The notes under the pieces: model-generated
Told to the model about the DNA's origin: nothing
Database searches by the model: none
Seen by the model: only the letters and a program-made list of their open reading frames with translations
DNA from: Phaonia tiefii
Lineage: Eukaryota; Arthropoda; Insecta; Diptera; Muscidae
NCBI GenBank assembly: GCA_963931995.1
Contig: OZ008370.1
Location: 9,733,396 to 9,797,395 of the forward strand
Direction: 5' to 3'
DNA: 64,000 bases
Part shown: positions 24,426 to 34,066 of the stretch, in pieces
How positions within the stretch are numbered: the first letter of the stretch is position 1
Layout of the letters: the number at the start of each line of letters is the position of its first letter
Made by a program: the position numbers and the translations under genes

Positions 24426-24620
24426 ATGGCATTGTCATACGTAACCTATTGCATTGTGCTGGCCTTTCTTGGAAACGCTGGTCTTGCCGCCGCCGCCGGC
24501 AGTTTAGCCGACCAAGCCGCTGCCGCTGGTTTTCCCAGGTCACTACGCCGCTGCCGAAGCAGAAACAATCGGCTTAAACCTCTACCACAAAGTACATGCA
24601 ATTTAACACAATGTTCGTGA
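24426..24620 (+). CDS. Small ORF with signal-peptide-like N-terminus, 64 codons
   Basis: The ATG follows an A/C-rich leader that looks like a fly 5' UTR (CAACAAGCAACAAAC and similar). The first ~23 residues (MALSYVTYCIVLAFLGNAGL, then AAA) form a hydrophobic core with small residues suited to signal-peptidase cleavage. The rest is short, with Ala-rich then Arg-rich parts, and no domain. In the next frame the distal part reads PGHYAAAEAETIGLNLYHK, so a frameshift in a formerly longer Ala-rich secreted or cuticle-type product is possible. The block is GC-rich and bounded by 12-bp direct repeats, so it may be an inserted or retrocopied sequence rather than a working gene. Confidence 0.3.
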   Translation: MALSYVTYCIVLAFLGNAGLAAAAGSLADQAAAAGFPRSLRRCRSRNNRLKPLPQSTCNLTQCS

Positions 24621-25165
24621 AATTTACCACAAAGTAAAGGGTGTTTTATTTTGTTTAGATAAGTTAGCTGTCAAACGAACTGTTATACTGCGCTCACTTT
24701 TTATGTGTCACATAATTGACCATCTGAGCAAGCCATCCGTCGAACTGTGGATAGATTTTATACCACGTACTCCCTAAATGATGCAATGATACCAACACGT
24801 CGAAGGAATGTGCGTACTGAAGGGAATATCTCCGCTGTAAACGAAAGTGTGGAAAAAGATACAAATTTATGGATTCGTCGTCGGTCGCAGGAATTGGGGC
24901 TCTGTTCGTCCACAATTTTGCGAAAAGATCTTGGACTACACCCGTTTAAGATCCAGCTGGAGCAGGAATTAAAGCCACGAGACCATACTATACGTCGTGC
25001 TTTCGCCGATTGGGCTCTAGAGTAGTTGGAAACTGACCCGACATTTTCTCTCAAAATTGTGTTCAGCGATGAGGGACATGTTTGGCTTAACTGGTTTGTT
25101 AATAAACAAAATTACCGCACATGGAGTGAGACCAATCCAAAAAAGACCCTACAGACTCTATTAAA

Positions 25166-25432
25166 AAAACACCCCTTCCCATTGCATTCCTTTAAGGGAT
25201 TCGAGAGAGCTTCTCGCAACTAGTGAGCTGTGCGCTTTCTAGTTTTTACACACACTGATTGAGACCTACTGTTTAACACCGGTTCCGAATGGTATTTTGA
25301 AAATCTCGATAGTGTCGCAATCACTAAGCGAGGTGGCTGTCGTCGAAAGAAATTTAAGATGGTCAGAGCAGGTCAGAGCCACGTTCTCGTGTACAAGAGC
25401 CGCGCACACTAAACATTGCACCACCTTTACAT
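25166..25432 (-). mobile_element. SINE copy inside the mariner transposase
   Basis: Same family, minus strand; tail near 25166, tRNA-like head near 25370-25432 with a damaged B box. The mariner frame reads TWSETNPKKTLQTL before it and LHPEKCTIWCGLNAGGIIGT immediately after it, showing that the SINE inserted into the transposase. Confidence 0.82.
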
Positions 25433-25489
25433 CCAGAAAAATGTACCATTTGGTGCGGTTTAAACGCTGGTGGCATCATTGGAACCTTG

Positions 25490-26425
25490 GTTGGTTGGTT
25501 GAAAAGGCTGCAAGATAGGCTGTCTAGCACACTTAGGCTAAAGAAGCCCATTGTGATACCTGCAGTTTCCTCTATAGCAACTATTGACAAGTCGTCTAGC
25601 CAATTTGCCCTTTCAATGAATTTGTCTATAAGACCTACAGGAATATCCTGTAGGACTACGGTGCTAACCAAATGCATTCCGAATATCCTACTTCTCAGTC
25701 CTGCCAGAGCAGGGCAATCCAAGAGAAGGTGTTTCGTCGTTTCCTCGTCCTCTTCCATGCAGCATCTACAAAGAATGGAGTTTCTATGTCCGAATCTTAG
25801 GGCATGTTTTCCTACAAGACAAAGTCCCGTAAGTGTTCTTATCATTGTTGCCCAGTCCTCTTCCTGTCCACCTGTGGCCAGAGGAGCCTGGCTTGTTTTA
25901 AAGTTGAAGTAAGTCTCCACTTGTTCTTGAACATATTATCGGCCCAATGCCTGATCTGCAAACGGCAGGTAGAGATTGGCATACTAACACCTTTTTTTCC
26001 GGAAGAACCTGTGCCGTAGTACCCAGTCTAGCTAACGCATCCGCTACGCAATTGCCTGGAATGTCGCTGTGTCCCGGTACCCAGATGAGCCTGATGTCAA
26101 AATACTCTGCCATCACCCTAAGTGATGAGTGACAGACATGGCTTCCAGGGATTTTATGGCAGCATGGCTGTCTGTTTAGATACATATTCTCCGGAGGGTT
26201 CGGACACTACTTTTCAATAGTTCAGCAACCTCCAGTATGGCGGTCATTTCCGCCTGAAATACACTACAGTGATCAGGCAGCTTGAAGGAGATATTTACAT
26301 TTAGGTCCGGTGAATGGACCCCATCGCCTACTTTCTCGTCCAGCTTTGATCCATCCGTGAAAAATTTGATACTACTGGTGTCCCCTTCCAGTGACTTTTC
26401 CCAGGTATTCCTGTTCGGAACCCCA
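25490..26425 (-). mobile_element. LINE 3' region with RNase H, inserted into mariner
   Basis: Minus-strand frames carry an RNase H segment (IRLIWVPGHSDIPGNCVADA, ~26020-26090) and a C-terminal zinc-knuckle-like region (CRCCMEEDEETTKHLLLDCP, ~25720-25790). This is the usual C-terminal order of I/Loa-type LINE ORF2. It lies antisense within the mariner transposase, whose frame stops at GGIIGT on its left and resumes with FFKN on its right, so it is a later insertion. Confidence 0.82.
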
Positions 26426-26748
26426 GTTCTTCAAAAATTAAGCGTTACAGTCGATAGAGATCGTCAATAATTTTTTTGTTTGAAAATATAGATGACATTG
26501 CTCCGGCTGAGATTTGGTTTCAACAGGATGACGCTACGTGCCATACAGCTGCCGCAACCATCGATTTGTTGAAATCAAAGTTTGGCGATAAGTTGATTTC
26601 AAGAAATGGACCTGTCAATTGGCATCCAAGGTCGCGCAAATTGAAACCTTTCGATTATTTCCTTTAGAGCTACGTGATGTCACTGGAGGGTCACAAAATT
26701 ATTCGTATTATTTCAGTTTAATTTGAATCAATTAAGTTGTGTTCTTAC

Positions 26749-26879
26749 CTTTCTCGATAATTGTGTGATATCCACAGGTGTTACACGATTTAAGGCAGCC
26801 AAACGTTGTAAACGCTCTCGAGCGTGTTCCTCAACTGCTATAACAAATGCGTCCTGAACAGAATTGCCAATGTCCCAAG
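26749..26879 (-). CDS. Internal coding exon of an unrecognised gene (most upstream of three seen)
   Basis: On the minus strand a pyrimidine-rich tract ending TTTTCAG precedes 131 bases that stay open and end AAG followed by GTAAGA, a good donor. The exon begins with two bases of a split codon and then gives 43 residues, starting WDIGNSVQDAFVIAVEEHAR and ending DITQLSRK. The middle (EEHARERLQRLAALN) reads as an amphipathic, charged helix, and base composition is more GC-rich than the flanks. It ends in phase 0, which matches the phase-0 start of the large exon at 11899-13335, so I infer they are joined across a ~13.4-kb intron. The upstream exon, which must end one base into a codon, was not found. 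I do not recognise the family. The exon sits directly beside the 3' end of a mariner copy. Confidence 0.72.
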
Positions 26880-26917
26880 CTGAAAAGAATAGACCAAGAA
26901 AACATTTAAGAAATTGC

Positions 26918-27543
26918 AATAAACTGTGTAGAGACAACAACTAATTAGCAGTATTCCATAAGTTAAAGAGTGTTTTTTCAAAATAATGAGGGCACAAAAA
27001 TATTTAATTTTTGCATAACCTTTGTTCTTCGTGTCTTTACTTAATGTAGGATCATTAATTTTCTAGTTGCTTTGCAATTCTGTCGTTTTGATAACATTAA
27101 CCTGCCTGACCACATACTTTTTCCTGCTAGTTTTCCCTTCCCCAACTGTTTTACATAGACTGATCCCAAAAGTATGCAATTGTCTTAATTATAAATCATT
27201 ACAGTTATAGGTTCCTCGATACCCCAGCTGTTTTGTAGTTTTTCGCGATGTTCTTATGGTCGGTTCACCGGTCTTCTCGTTGCTGTCCTGCTCTATCTTA
27301 TTGATATCTCTAAGTTTTCAGACCACATATTTTTCTGGCAGTGCTTGTTGTCTTAGATTGTTTACATTGATTGCCCCCAAAAATATACAATTTTTTTAAA
27401 AAAAAGTCACCAAGGTTGAAAGTTCAAATATAACTAGAAAATATATATGGAATTGCAACAAACTGTGTTGAAAGAACAACTAGTTCGGGATATTCCATAA
27501 GTTAAAGAGTGTTTTTCAAAATAATGGGGACATACAAATATTA
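26918..27543. repeat. ~88-bp direct repeats bracketing satellite DNA
   Basis: 26918-27003 and 27452-27543 share TTGCAA(T/C)AAACTGTGT, TATTCCATAAGTTAAAGAGT and TTTTTTCAAAATAATG. The left copy lies ~40 bp upstream of the 26749-26879 exon acceptor. The satellite block lies between them. Confidence 0.68.
27005..27450. repeat. Degenerate ~200-bp satellite, second block
   Basis: About two units, closely matching 32230-32780 of the main block, including GTAGGATCATTAATTTTCTAG against GTAGGTCCATTGATTTTCTAG-type text (20-base marks only). It lies between two ~88-bp direct repeats (26918-27003 and 27452-27543). Confidence 0.75.
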
Positions 27544-27799
27544 GATTTTTTTATTTCTCTTTTGTTATTTAATTGTTATCCCACTTTTTGTCAGATTTTA
27601 TAGAATAATTTTACGACCAAAGGGGCAGACCGATGCAGCTAAAATTAAGAGCATTATTGAAAGGCATGTTAATGATTGGTTTGACACTAAAATGGAGGTC
27701 ATCGTCTATGTAGTTTTCTTTAAATTCATTGAAGGAAAACATGAAAAATTTATTATTATTTTAATAATAAAATTAACAAGGGAGGGCGGTTAAAAAAGT

Positions 27800-28036
27800 G
27801 CATCCCATGTAGAGATTGGGGAGAGCTTCTCACTACCAATGAGCTGTGCGCTTTCTAGTTGTATACTCACTGATCGCGGCCTACAGTTTTACACCGATTC
27901 CGAACAGCTTTTGTGCCCTCAAATTAAATGACGCATTACTCAATAGGGTCGCTGTCTCTAAGCGAGGTTGCCATCGTCGAACGAAATGTAAAGTGGTTAG
28001 AGCCGCGCACACTATTCAATACACCACCGACGGCCA
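27800..28036 (-). mobile_element. SINE copy, internally deleted
   Basis: The tail and body are recognisable (TGAGCTGTGCGCTTTCTAG, TTTACACCGATTCCGAAC, CTAAGCGAGGTTGCC). Most of the tRNA-like head between A and B boxes is missing; the copy ends at CACCACCGACGG. Confidence 0.72.
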
Positions 28037-28144
28037 TTATACGGAAGATATATGGATCTACAAAAGACAAAGACGGGGATTGACAACGTATGAACCACAA
28101 GGTGTATGAACTGTATCCCGTCATCGATGTAATTATAAATTAAA

Positions 28145-28205
28145 TGGTTTCCCATTATGTCCCATGAAGGAATTGGAGAGAGCCTTCCACAACCAGTGTC
28201 TCGCG
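28145..28205 (-). mobile_element. SINE tail fragment
   Basis: About 60 bases matching the SINE 3' tail (TGGTTTCCCATTATGTCCCA, then GAAGGAATTGGAGAGAG), directly joined to the 3' portion of an RTE LINE. Confidence 0.65.
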
Positions 28206-28400
28206 CTACGCTGGCTAGATCGCATCAGTAGAATGGATAACAATGAACCAGCCTGAAATGTATTCAAAGACCTTTTCGAAGGAAGCCCAGAAATGGGAAG
28301 ATAATGACTCCATTCGACGCATCAAGTGGATGAATTCCTCTGAAAGCGTGGTGTTACAAACTAAAGAGAAAATGCAGAAGATCTAGCTGGTTGGAGATTA
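28206..28400 (+). mobile_element. RTE LINE 3' fragment
   Basis: CTACGCTGGCTAGATCGCAT reads as LRWLDRISRMDNNEPA in one frame, the conserved C-terminal end of RTE reverse-transcriptase ORFs (compare LRWLGHVSRM-type ends at 45.9 kb). Stops follow. Confidence 0.68.
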
Positions 28401-29284
28401 TGTATTCATCGCTTCTAAAGGCCCTAAACTTCCTGAGCTGTTTGAGGTTAATTAAGTTAATCCTCAACAAAGGTTTGTAAAAATGTCCTGGAACCATTCA
28501 CTGTGTTTGAAATGGCGTATTGTGCGATCACTTTAACATCTTAATGGAGGTTATATTGAATTCCTAAAAGCAATCAGTCTAAATGTGTTAAAATACCATT
28601 TAAGTCTTTGAAAACAGTTGCTCCTGTTTTCAAACTTAATATTTCATTAACCGATCAAGTAAATTTACCTTTTAATTAATTGAACAACAATGAATAATAA
28701 ATAAAGATTAATAACAAACAAATAATTTTGATTTAAATCATTAAGAAAAATCAAAAATTAGCAACACTCATTTCTGTTACAGACAACAACAAAAAACGCC
28801 GACCAATTCTCATGTGAATGGAAAATTACGACAAATATGCGGCAAACAATACATTGCCGTCACTTTGGCATTTATTGTTTCTATTTTTGTTTAGCGAAAT
28901 TTGTCTGTAATTTATTTTAGATTCGTTTCTATTTATTAAATTTCATAAAAAGACAGACAACATCGACACCAGCTGCCACTAATTGTTGTTTGTTATTACG
29001 AGGAAAATTTAAAAAGAATTTTACCTTGAGTCATGAAAATAAACGAAACGAGTCGCGTGATGGAATAAATTTCAATGCCCCCCATAGATTTGAGAGACAT
29101 AATGTAAGTAATTAAAGGGTGATACAAGTTTTGTTGTAAACAACAAAAATTTAACTTCGTCAATCTCAAAAAGTCAAATGTCTTGAAAATCCGAACACCA
29201 AAATAATGGACCACCAGTTGATGCCAAAAAAAAATTTAGTTTACTGCATTTAAAAAAAAACAAAAATCGCTACAATTATATTAA
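28401..29284. other. AT-rich DNA, nothing recognised
   Basis: Short frames on both strands have no recognisable content. Confidence 0.35.
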
Positions 29285-29695
29285 AACTCATATGAGCGGA
29301 TCACTTGTGCGTATAAGTAATACATAACATTTTGACTATTTATGACTCATACGAACTAGTGAACGAAATTGCGATCTGACAAATAACAGCAAACCAATTA
29401 ATTAATACAATAAATACAACAATTAAGATATACTAAGAAACAATAAATCGACATATATTTCAACAAGGAGAACACTTGTGCGTATAATTAATATGTAACA
29501 ATTTGACTAGTTATGACTCATACACACTAGTAAACAAAATTGCGAGAATTATAAAGTCTCTAATTAATACAAATAATAACTTTATAAATAATATGATATC
29601 ATATTAGATTACAATACATCTACATATATTTCAATAAGGGGAGCAATTGTGCGTATGAGTAATATAAATTATTTTTATATTTTATGTTTCCTACG
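29285..29695. repeat. 171-bp tandem repeat, ~2.4 copies
   Basis: CACTTGTGCGTATAA-type starts are at 29302, 29473 and 29644 (171 bp each), followed by ATGACTCATAC and CATATATTTCAA blocks. The DNA is very AT-rich. Confidence 0.78.
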
Positions 29696-30344
29696 CACTA
29701 AACACCCTAAATCCATAAAATATGGTCAAAATTGGTTAAACCTTCTACTTCTTCGACTTCTGTCTTGATTGTAGTTGTAGCCTGTCTGCCTTTCTTTAAC
29801 CTTAAGGCTTAAACCTCTTATGCTCAATGTTTATATTTGATTCGAAAATAATTATGGCTCAGTCGTCTGTGGCTTTGGGTTTATTTTGTTTTCACATAAT
29901 AAACGTAACATTTGTGTCAAAGTTTTTAGTGAACTGGTCTATGAGAAATTTAAAAACAAAAGGTCCTCTTGACTTGTACTCAAGTTCAATTTCTAGCGCA
30001 GTTGCAAACATTTGGCGTTTGACCCCAAAAAAACAGAAATACAACAACACTTCACGATTTGCACAGTTTTCTCGTGAAGTCAACAGTTGGGTGAAGCGTA
30101 AATGGATTTAATGGGTTTTGACGATATTGGTGGTGGCTTCTGCTGTCCTTTTTGCCATTTAAAAGTGGGCACATCAAGTTCATTACCATTGGAGAGTATA
30201 AATTGTTAAACTATTACAATGTGGGCCGGCAAGTTCATTAACATTGGAGAGTATAATGTACGTAACATTAAACTGTTTCATCTGTATTCATCTGTCCACT
30301 CATCTGCCCCTTTAACCCTGAAAGTCCATTCTTATTTTTATGCC
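29696..30344. other. Unassigned, with an open frame of unclear meaning
   Basis: 29827-30111 (+) is open for 94 codons and the opposite strand is open too, so coding is doubtful. TTCATTA(C/A)CATTGGAGAGTA is duplicated at 30180 and 30234. Confidence 0.3.
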
Positions 30345-31440
30345 GTAAAATTCGACTGTTACCAGAGATAGCCTACTGGCGCAAAACGCATCCCCGCCTC
30401 ATGATTCTGAAACGCAGTGCTAGTACATTTCCCACTCTATGAACACTGCTCCAGAGTTCGTACTTGGTTATGAAAACCCACTTATAGACAAACAATGGTA
30501 TGATGAAGAGTGTCGCAAATATCACGTGATGAAAAGGACGCTGCACGTATGGCAGTACTACGACGGAGTGGTATAAGGAAAAGAGGAGAGAGAACACCAG
30601 TTTCTTTAAGAAGAAAAAACGGTTGTGGAGAAAGTGCGAGAGTGAGAAAAATGAATCTTACAGACAGAAAAATGAGGCCCGTACATTCTACCGTACAAAA
30701 CCAAGCCATCGGAAATGGATCACGGCTACTCTTCTGTAGAGATATTGACGGGAATATTGTCGCAGATATGCAGAGTATGTTGGAAATATGCAGAAATCAC
30801 TTCTCTCCTTTATTTGTCCCAGAAGACTTCAATGTAGATAAAGATGTGGATCACATACAGGACGATGGCATCGACTGTCCCTCTTCTAGCCAAAGCGAAG
30901 TTAGAACTGGAATTACCCGGCTTAATAACAACAAAGCAGATGGTGCCGACGGACTACCGGCTGAGCTGTTTAAGGCTGGCGGCTATGAGTTGGAATGGCA
31001 TGCATCAGTTCATACGCAAAATCTGGTTAGATGAATGCATGCCTGGCGATTAGAGTCTTACCGTACTGTGTCCTATTTTCCAAAAATTTGACCCACCCGT
31101 ATGTATCGCCAATCATTGTGATAAATGTTCCGAAATTGAAAACGGCGAGTATCGGCGACGGATGAACCAGGAGCTCTATAATCTGTATCAGAATAGCACG
31201 TTTATGCTGTCATGTCAGTAGAATGTATCACAATGAACTAGCGCAAAAGGTATTCGAAGACGTACTCGAAGGACATCGAAAAACAGGACGACCAAGACTT
31301 TGCATGGAAAGACCAGCTGGAATATTGCCTTCAAGAGCTTGGTGTTACCAACTGGGGGAGAAAAGCTAAAGATCGTTTGAGAAACATGTTACTCAAAAGG
31401 CCCTTGAATCGTCGTTCTATTGCTCTAAGAATTTTATAAA
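30345..31440 (+). mobile_element. RTE LINE, internally deleted copy
   Basis: The frame 30510-31034 includes VRTGITRLNNNKADGADGLP and AELFKAGG, the start of the RTE reverse transcriptase. After ~31110 the sequence jumps to the C-terminal end (RMNxEL-like and CHVSRMYHNELAQKVFEDVL), so the catalytic YxDD core is deleted. Frameshifts are frequent. Confidence 0.8.
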
Positions 31441-33010
31441 TGTCGGTCCATATTTCCTTCGTCCAACTGTCACTGTATTTTCAATCAGAATTTGCATCTT
31501 TAAATATGCCTGGCGGCTTCAAGTCTGTTTTAAATTTACTTGCGCCCAAAACTAGGCAATTAGAAGTACCCTTGTTAAAGGTCCCTACAGTTGAAGGTTC
31601 ATCACTATGTTGTGTATCTGCGTTCTAGTTTTTGGTTCTGTTTCCTTATGGTATTTTGTTGATGCCATCAATTTTACCAGTCTAAATATTTGTCCCGATA
31701 ACGTGTCAGCTGCAAATGTGTTGCCTGATTTGCGTGCCCCCAAAAATTATGCCTCTGAATTAATTAAAATTCCTTAAAATTGAAATTTAATTGGCACATC
31801 GGTTCATCGTCTTCGATATTTTTTTTTGTGATATTTCCTTATGGTCTTTTGGTAATGCTAAATTGTACCTGTCTAAATGTTCGTACCCATAGCGTATAAG
31901 CTCCATATGTGGTTGCTGATTTTCTAGCCATCAAAAGTATGCTATTGTATTAATTAAAATTTCTCAACCTCAATATTGAAGCTTATTCGATACAGCGGTT
32001 GTTCCTTTTAAGCTTGATGATCAGTCGATACTTCGGTTGTACGTCTTTGATCTAGTTTTTGTGTTGTTTCTGTATGGTCTTTTTCAATACCGTAAATTGT
32101 ACCTGTCTAAATATTTTTCCCGATTGCCTGTCGGCGACAAATCCGTTTCAGACTTTTATGCTCCCAAGAATATGCAATTGTTTGCATTAAAGGTCTCCAA
32201 ATCTGAAAGTTCATCGATACATCACCTCTTTGTTCAGGTTGTTCGTGTCTTTCCCTAATGTAGGTCCATTGATTTTCTAGTTGCTTTCCAATTCTGTCGT
32301 TTTGATAACATAAAGCTGTTCGACCACATACTTCTTCCTGCTAGTTTTGCCTTCCTCGACTGTTTTACATTGACTGATCCCAAAAGTATGCAATAGTCTT
32401 AATTATAAGTCATCATAGTTATAAGTTCCTCGATACCTTAGCTGTTTCCTACTTTTTCGCGATTTTCTTATGGTCCGTTCACCGGTCTTCTCGTTACTGT
32501 CCTGCTCTATCTTATTGATAACATAAAGCTGTCCGACCACATTCTTCTTCCTGCTAGTTTCCCTTCCTCAACTGTTTTACGTTGACTGATCCCAAAAGTA
32601 TGCAATTGTCTTAATTATAAGTCATTATAATTATAGGTTATATACTCATAATTATAGGTTCTTATGGTCGGTTCACCGGTCTTCTCGTTACTCTCCTGCT
32701 CTATCTTATTGATAACTTTAAGTTGTCAGACCACATATTTTTCTGGCAGTGCTAGACTGTTTATATTGATTGTCCCAAAACTATGTAATTTTATTAAACA
32801 AATGTCACAGGTTGAAGGTTTATTGATGCATTAGCTGTTAGTTTTCGTTTTAGTTTTTCACGATTTTCTTATGCTCGGTTCACCAGCCTTCTATTTGGTT
32901 TCCTGCTCTGTATAGACTGTTTACATTAGTTGCCCCCAAATATATGCAATTGAATTTATCAAAGGTCCCCAAGGCCAAAGGTTCATCGGTGCATCAGCTG
33001 TTAGTTTTCG
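31430..33010. repeat. Degenerate ~200-bp satellite, main block
   Basis: The phrase CCCAAAAGTATGCAATTG or a variant recurs near 31550, 31736, 31930, 32158, 32380, 32590, 32770 and 32932 (162-228 bp apart). Other shared words are TTCTTATGGTCGGTTCACCG and CTTCCTGCTAGTTT. Units are strongly diverged. Short ORFs within it are chance. Confidence 0.8.
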
Positions 33011-33418
33011 TTCTAGTTATATTTTTTGTATTACTCATACACTTTAATAAAAATAAAACGTAAAAATTATAAATTCGATTAAATAAATATTATAAAATCA
33101 ATTTTTCCTGTTTAAACTTTTGGGCTATGTACACTTGTAGCTTCGTTATCATTAATATTTCCCATTTATGTAGTACCATTATTACTATTGTGTGACTGGG
33201 GACGTCATACAGGCGCCTGCGGCCGAAAACCAAGGAGTTTCAAAAAAAGACGTATGAAAAACAGAAAGACGCGTCACATCCAAACTACTGTTGTGGGTTT
33301 TTTGTGATGTCTTTATACCAAAAATGCTGACTATTTCCAATTGCCTATCTTGAGTTTAATTATCCGTCCATTTATCAACAGAATCCATAGAATCTACAGT
33401 CTGTGCCGACCTTCAATC

Positions 33419-33538
33419 AAATGTCCCATCATCTGCCACTCTTTTGATCATTTGGTTGAAAGATGGACCGACAATTGAAAGATGGACGGACATCTTAAAA
33501 TCAAATGATCAAGAGAATGCTGGATGATGGGACATTTG
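33419..33538. repeat. Imperfect hairpin and short tandem duplication
   Basis: AAATGTCCCATCATCTG pairs with the complement of GGATGATGGGACATTT, and TTTTGATCATTTG with its inverse. Just downstream (33618-33700) TCTTCCAAATATCCGTCCTA is tandemly duplicated (~45 bp). Confidence 0.6.
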
Positions 33539-33963
33539 TTAGAGGGACAGGGCAGACTCCTGATTCTATGCAGCGAAGCCGGACAATTGGGATATGAACA
33601 GATAATTAAACTTATACATCTTCCAAATATCCGTCCTACTTGCAATCGTCCGTCCATCTTCCAAATATCCGTCCTACTTTCAGCCGTCCATCTATCATTC
33701 AATTTTCCATTCGTTTTTCGGTCTTCCAGTTGTGGTAATTCTATACTGTCACTCTGTAAGTTAACCTCACTGATTTGTTGCTCCAGATGTGTCTTGCTCT
33801 TGTCGGCCCAAGAGCAGTGGAGTTGCTTGCTCTTGTGTATCATTACATTTCAACAAATGTAACATGTGGTTTTGGCACCAACACTTACAGAACACTTAGA
33901 CAAAAACCATTACACTTAAAGTGTGACTTCACAACAACTGGCATAGCGTAGCATTGCCTCTAG

Positions 33964-34066
33964 AAATGACGGAGCTTCCTGTTCCCTTGCCCTCCAACAC
34001 CATTCCACTGAAACACTTTAAGGTCCACCATGTGCCGCTGTCTAAAGAGATCAGGCGAAGATTAAG
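33964..34066 (+). CDS. Candidate short coding exon (uncertain strand)
   Basis: A block clearly more GC-rich than its flanks follows a CTCTAG acceptor-like site and ends AAG before GTAATG. With the ATG at 33966 it reads MTELPVPLPSNTIPLKHFKV, then HHVPLSKEIRRRLR, open to the donor. The reverse strand of the same block is also open for 26 residues (including MVDLKVFQWNGVGGQGNRKL) before a TAG and has its own TTTAG acceptor, so the coding strand is not settled. It could be a first coding exon, an internal exon or a transposon remnant. I recognise no family. Confidence 0.3.

Larger units (their letters stand above)
24636..26700 (+). mobile_element. Tc1/mariner-superfamily (DD41D) transposon, interrupted by SINE and LINE
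   Basis: Transposase pieces in order: LGLHPFKIQLEQELKPRDHT (~24930), a TAG, then TFSLKIVFSDEGHVWLNWFV (~25045), TWSETNP; after the SINE, LHPEKCTIWCGLNAGGIIGT (25433-25489); after the LINE, FFKN and VTVDRDR (~26430), then IWFQQDDATCHTAAATIDLL and LKPFDYFL (26510-26667). The catalytic aspartates are visible (FSDE, QQDD, PFD). There are 41 residues between the second and third, the spacing of the DD41D group as I recall it. Stops and insertions make it inactive. It may start at the GGGTGTTTTATTTTG near 24636; no clear inverted end was confirmed. Confidence 0.82.

Noticed and set aside
29827..30111. 94-codon frame
   Set aside because: Both strands are open over the same interval and no motif is recognisable.
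33448..33843. 131-codon minus-strand frame
   Set aside because: Much of it covers the hairpin and CCGTCC tandem repeat; no family recognised and splice sites are poor.
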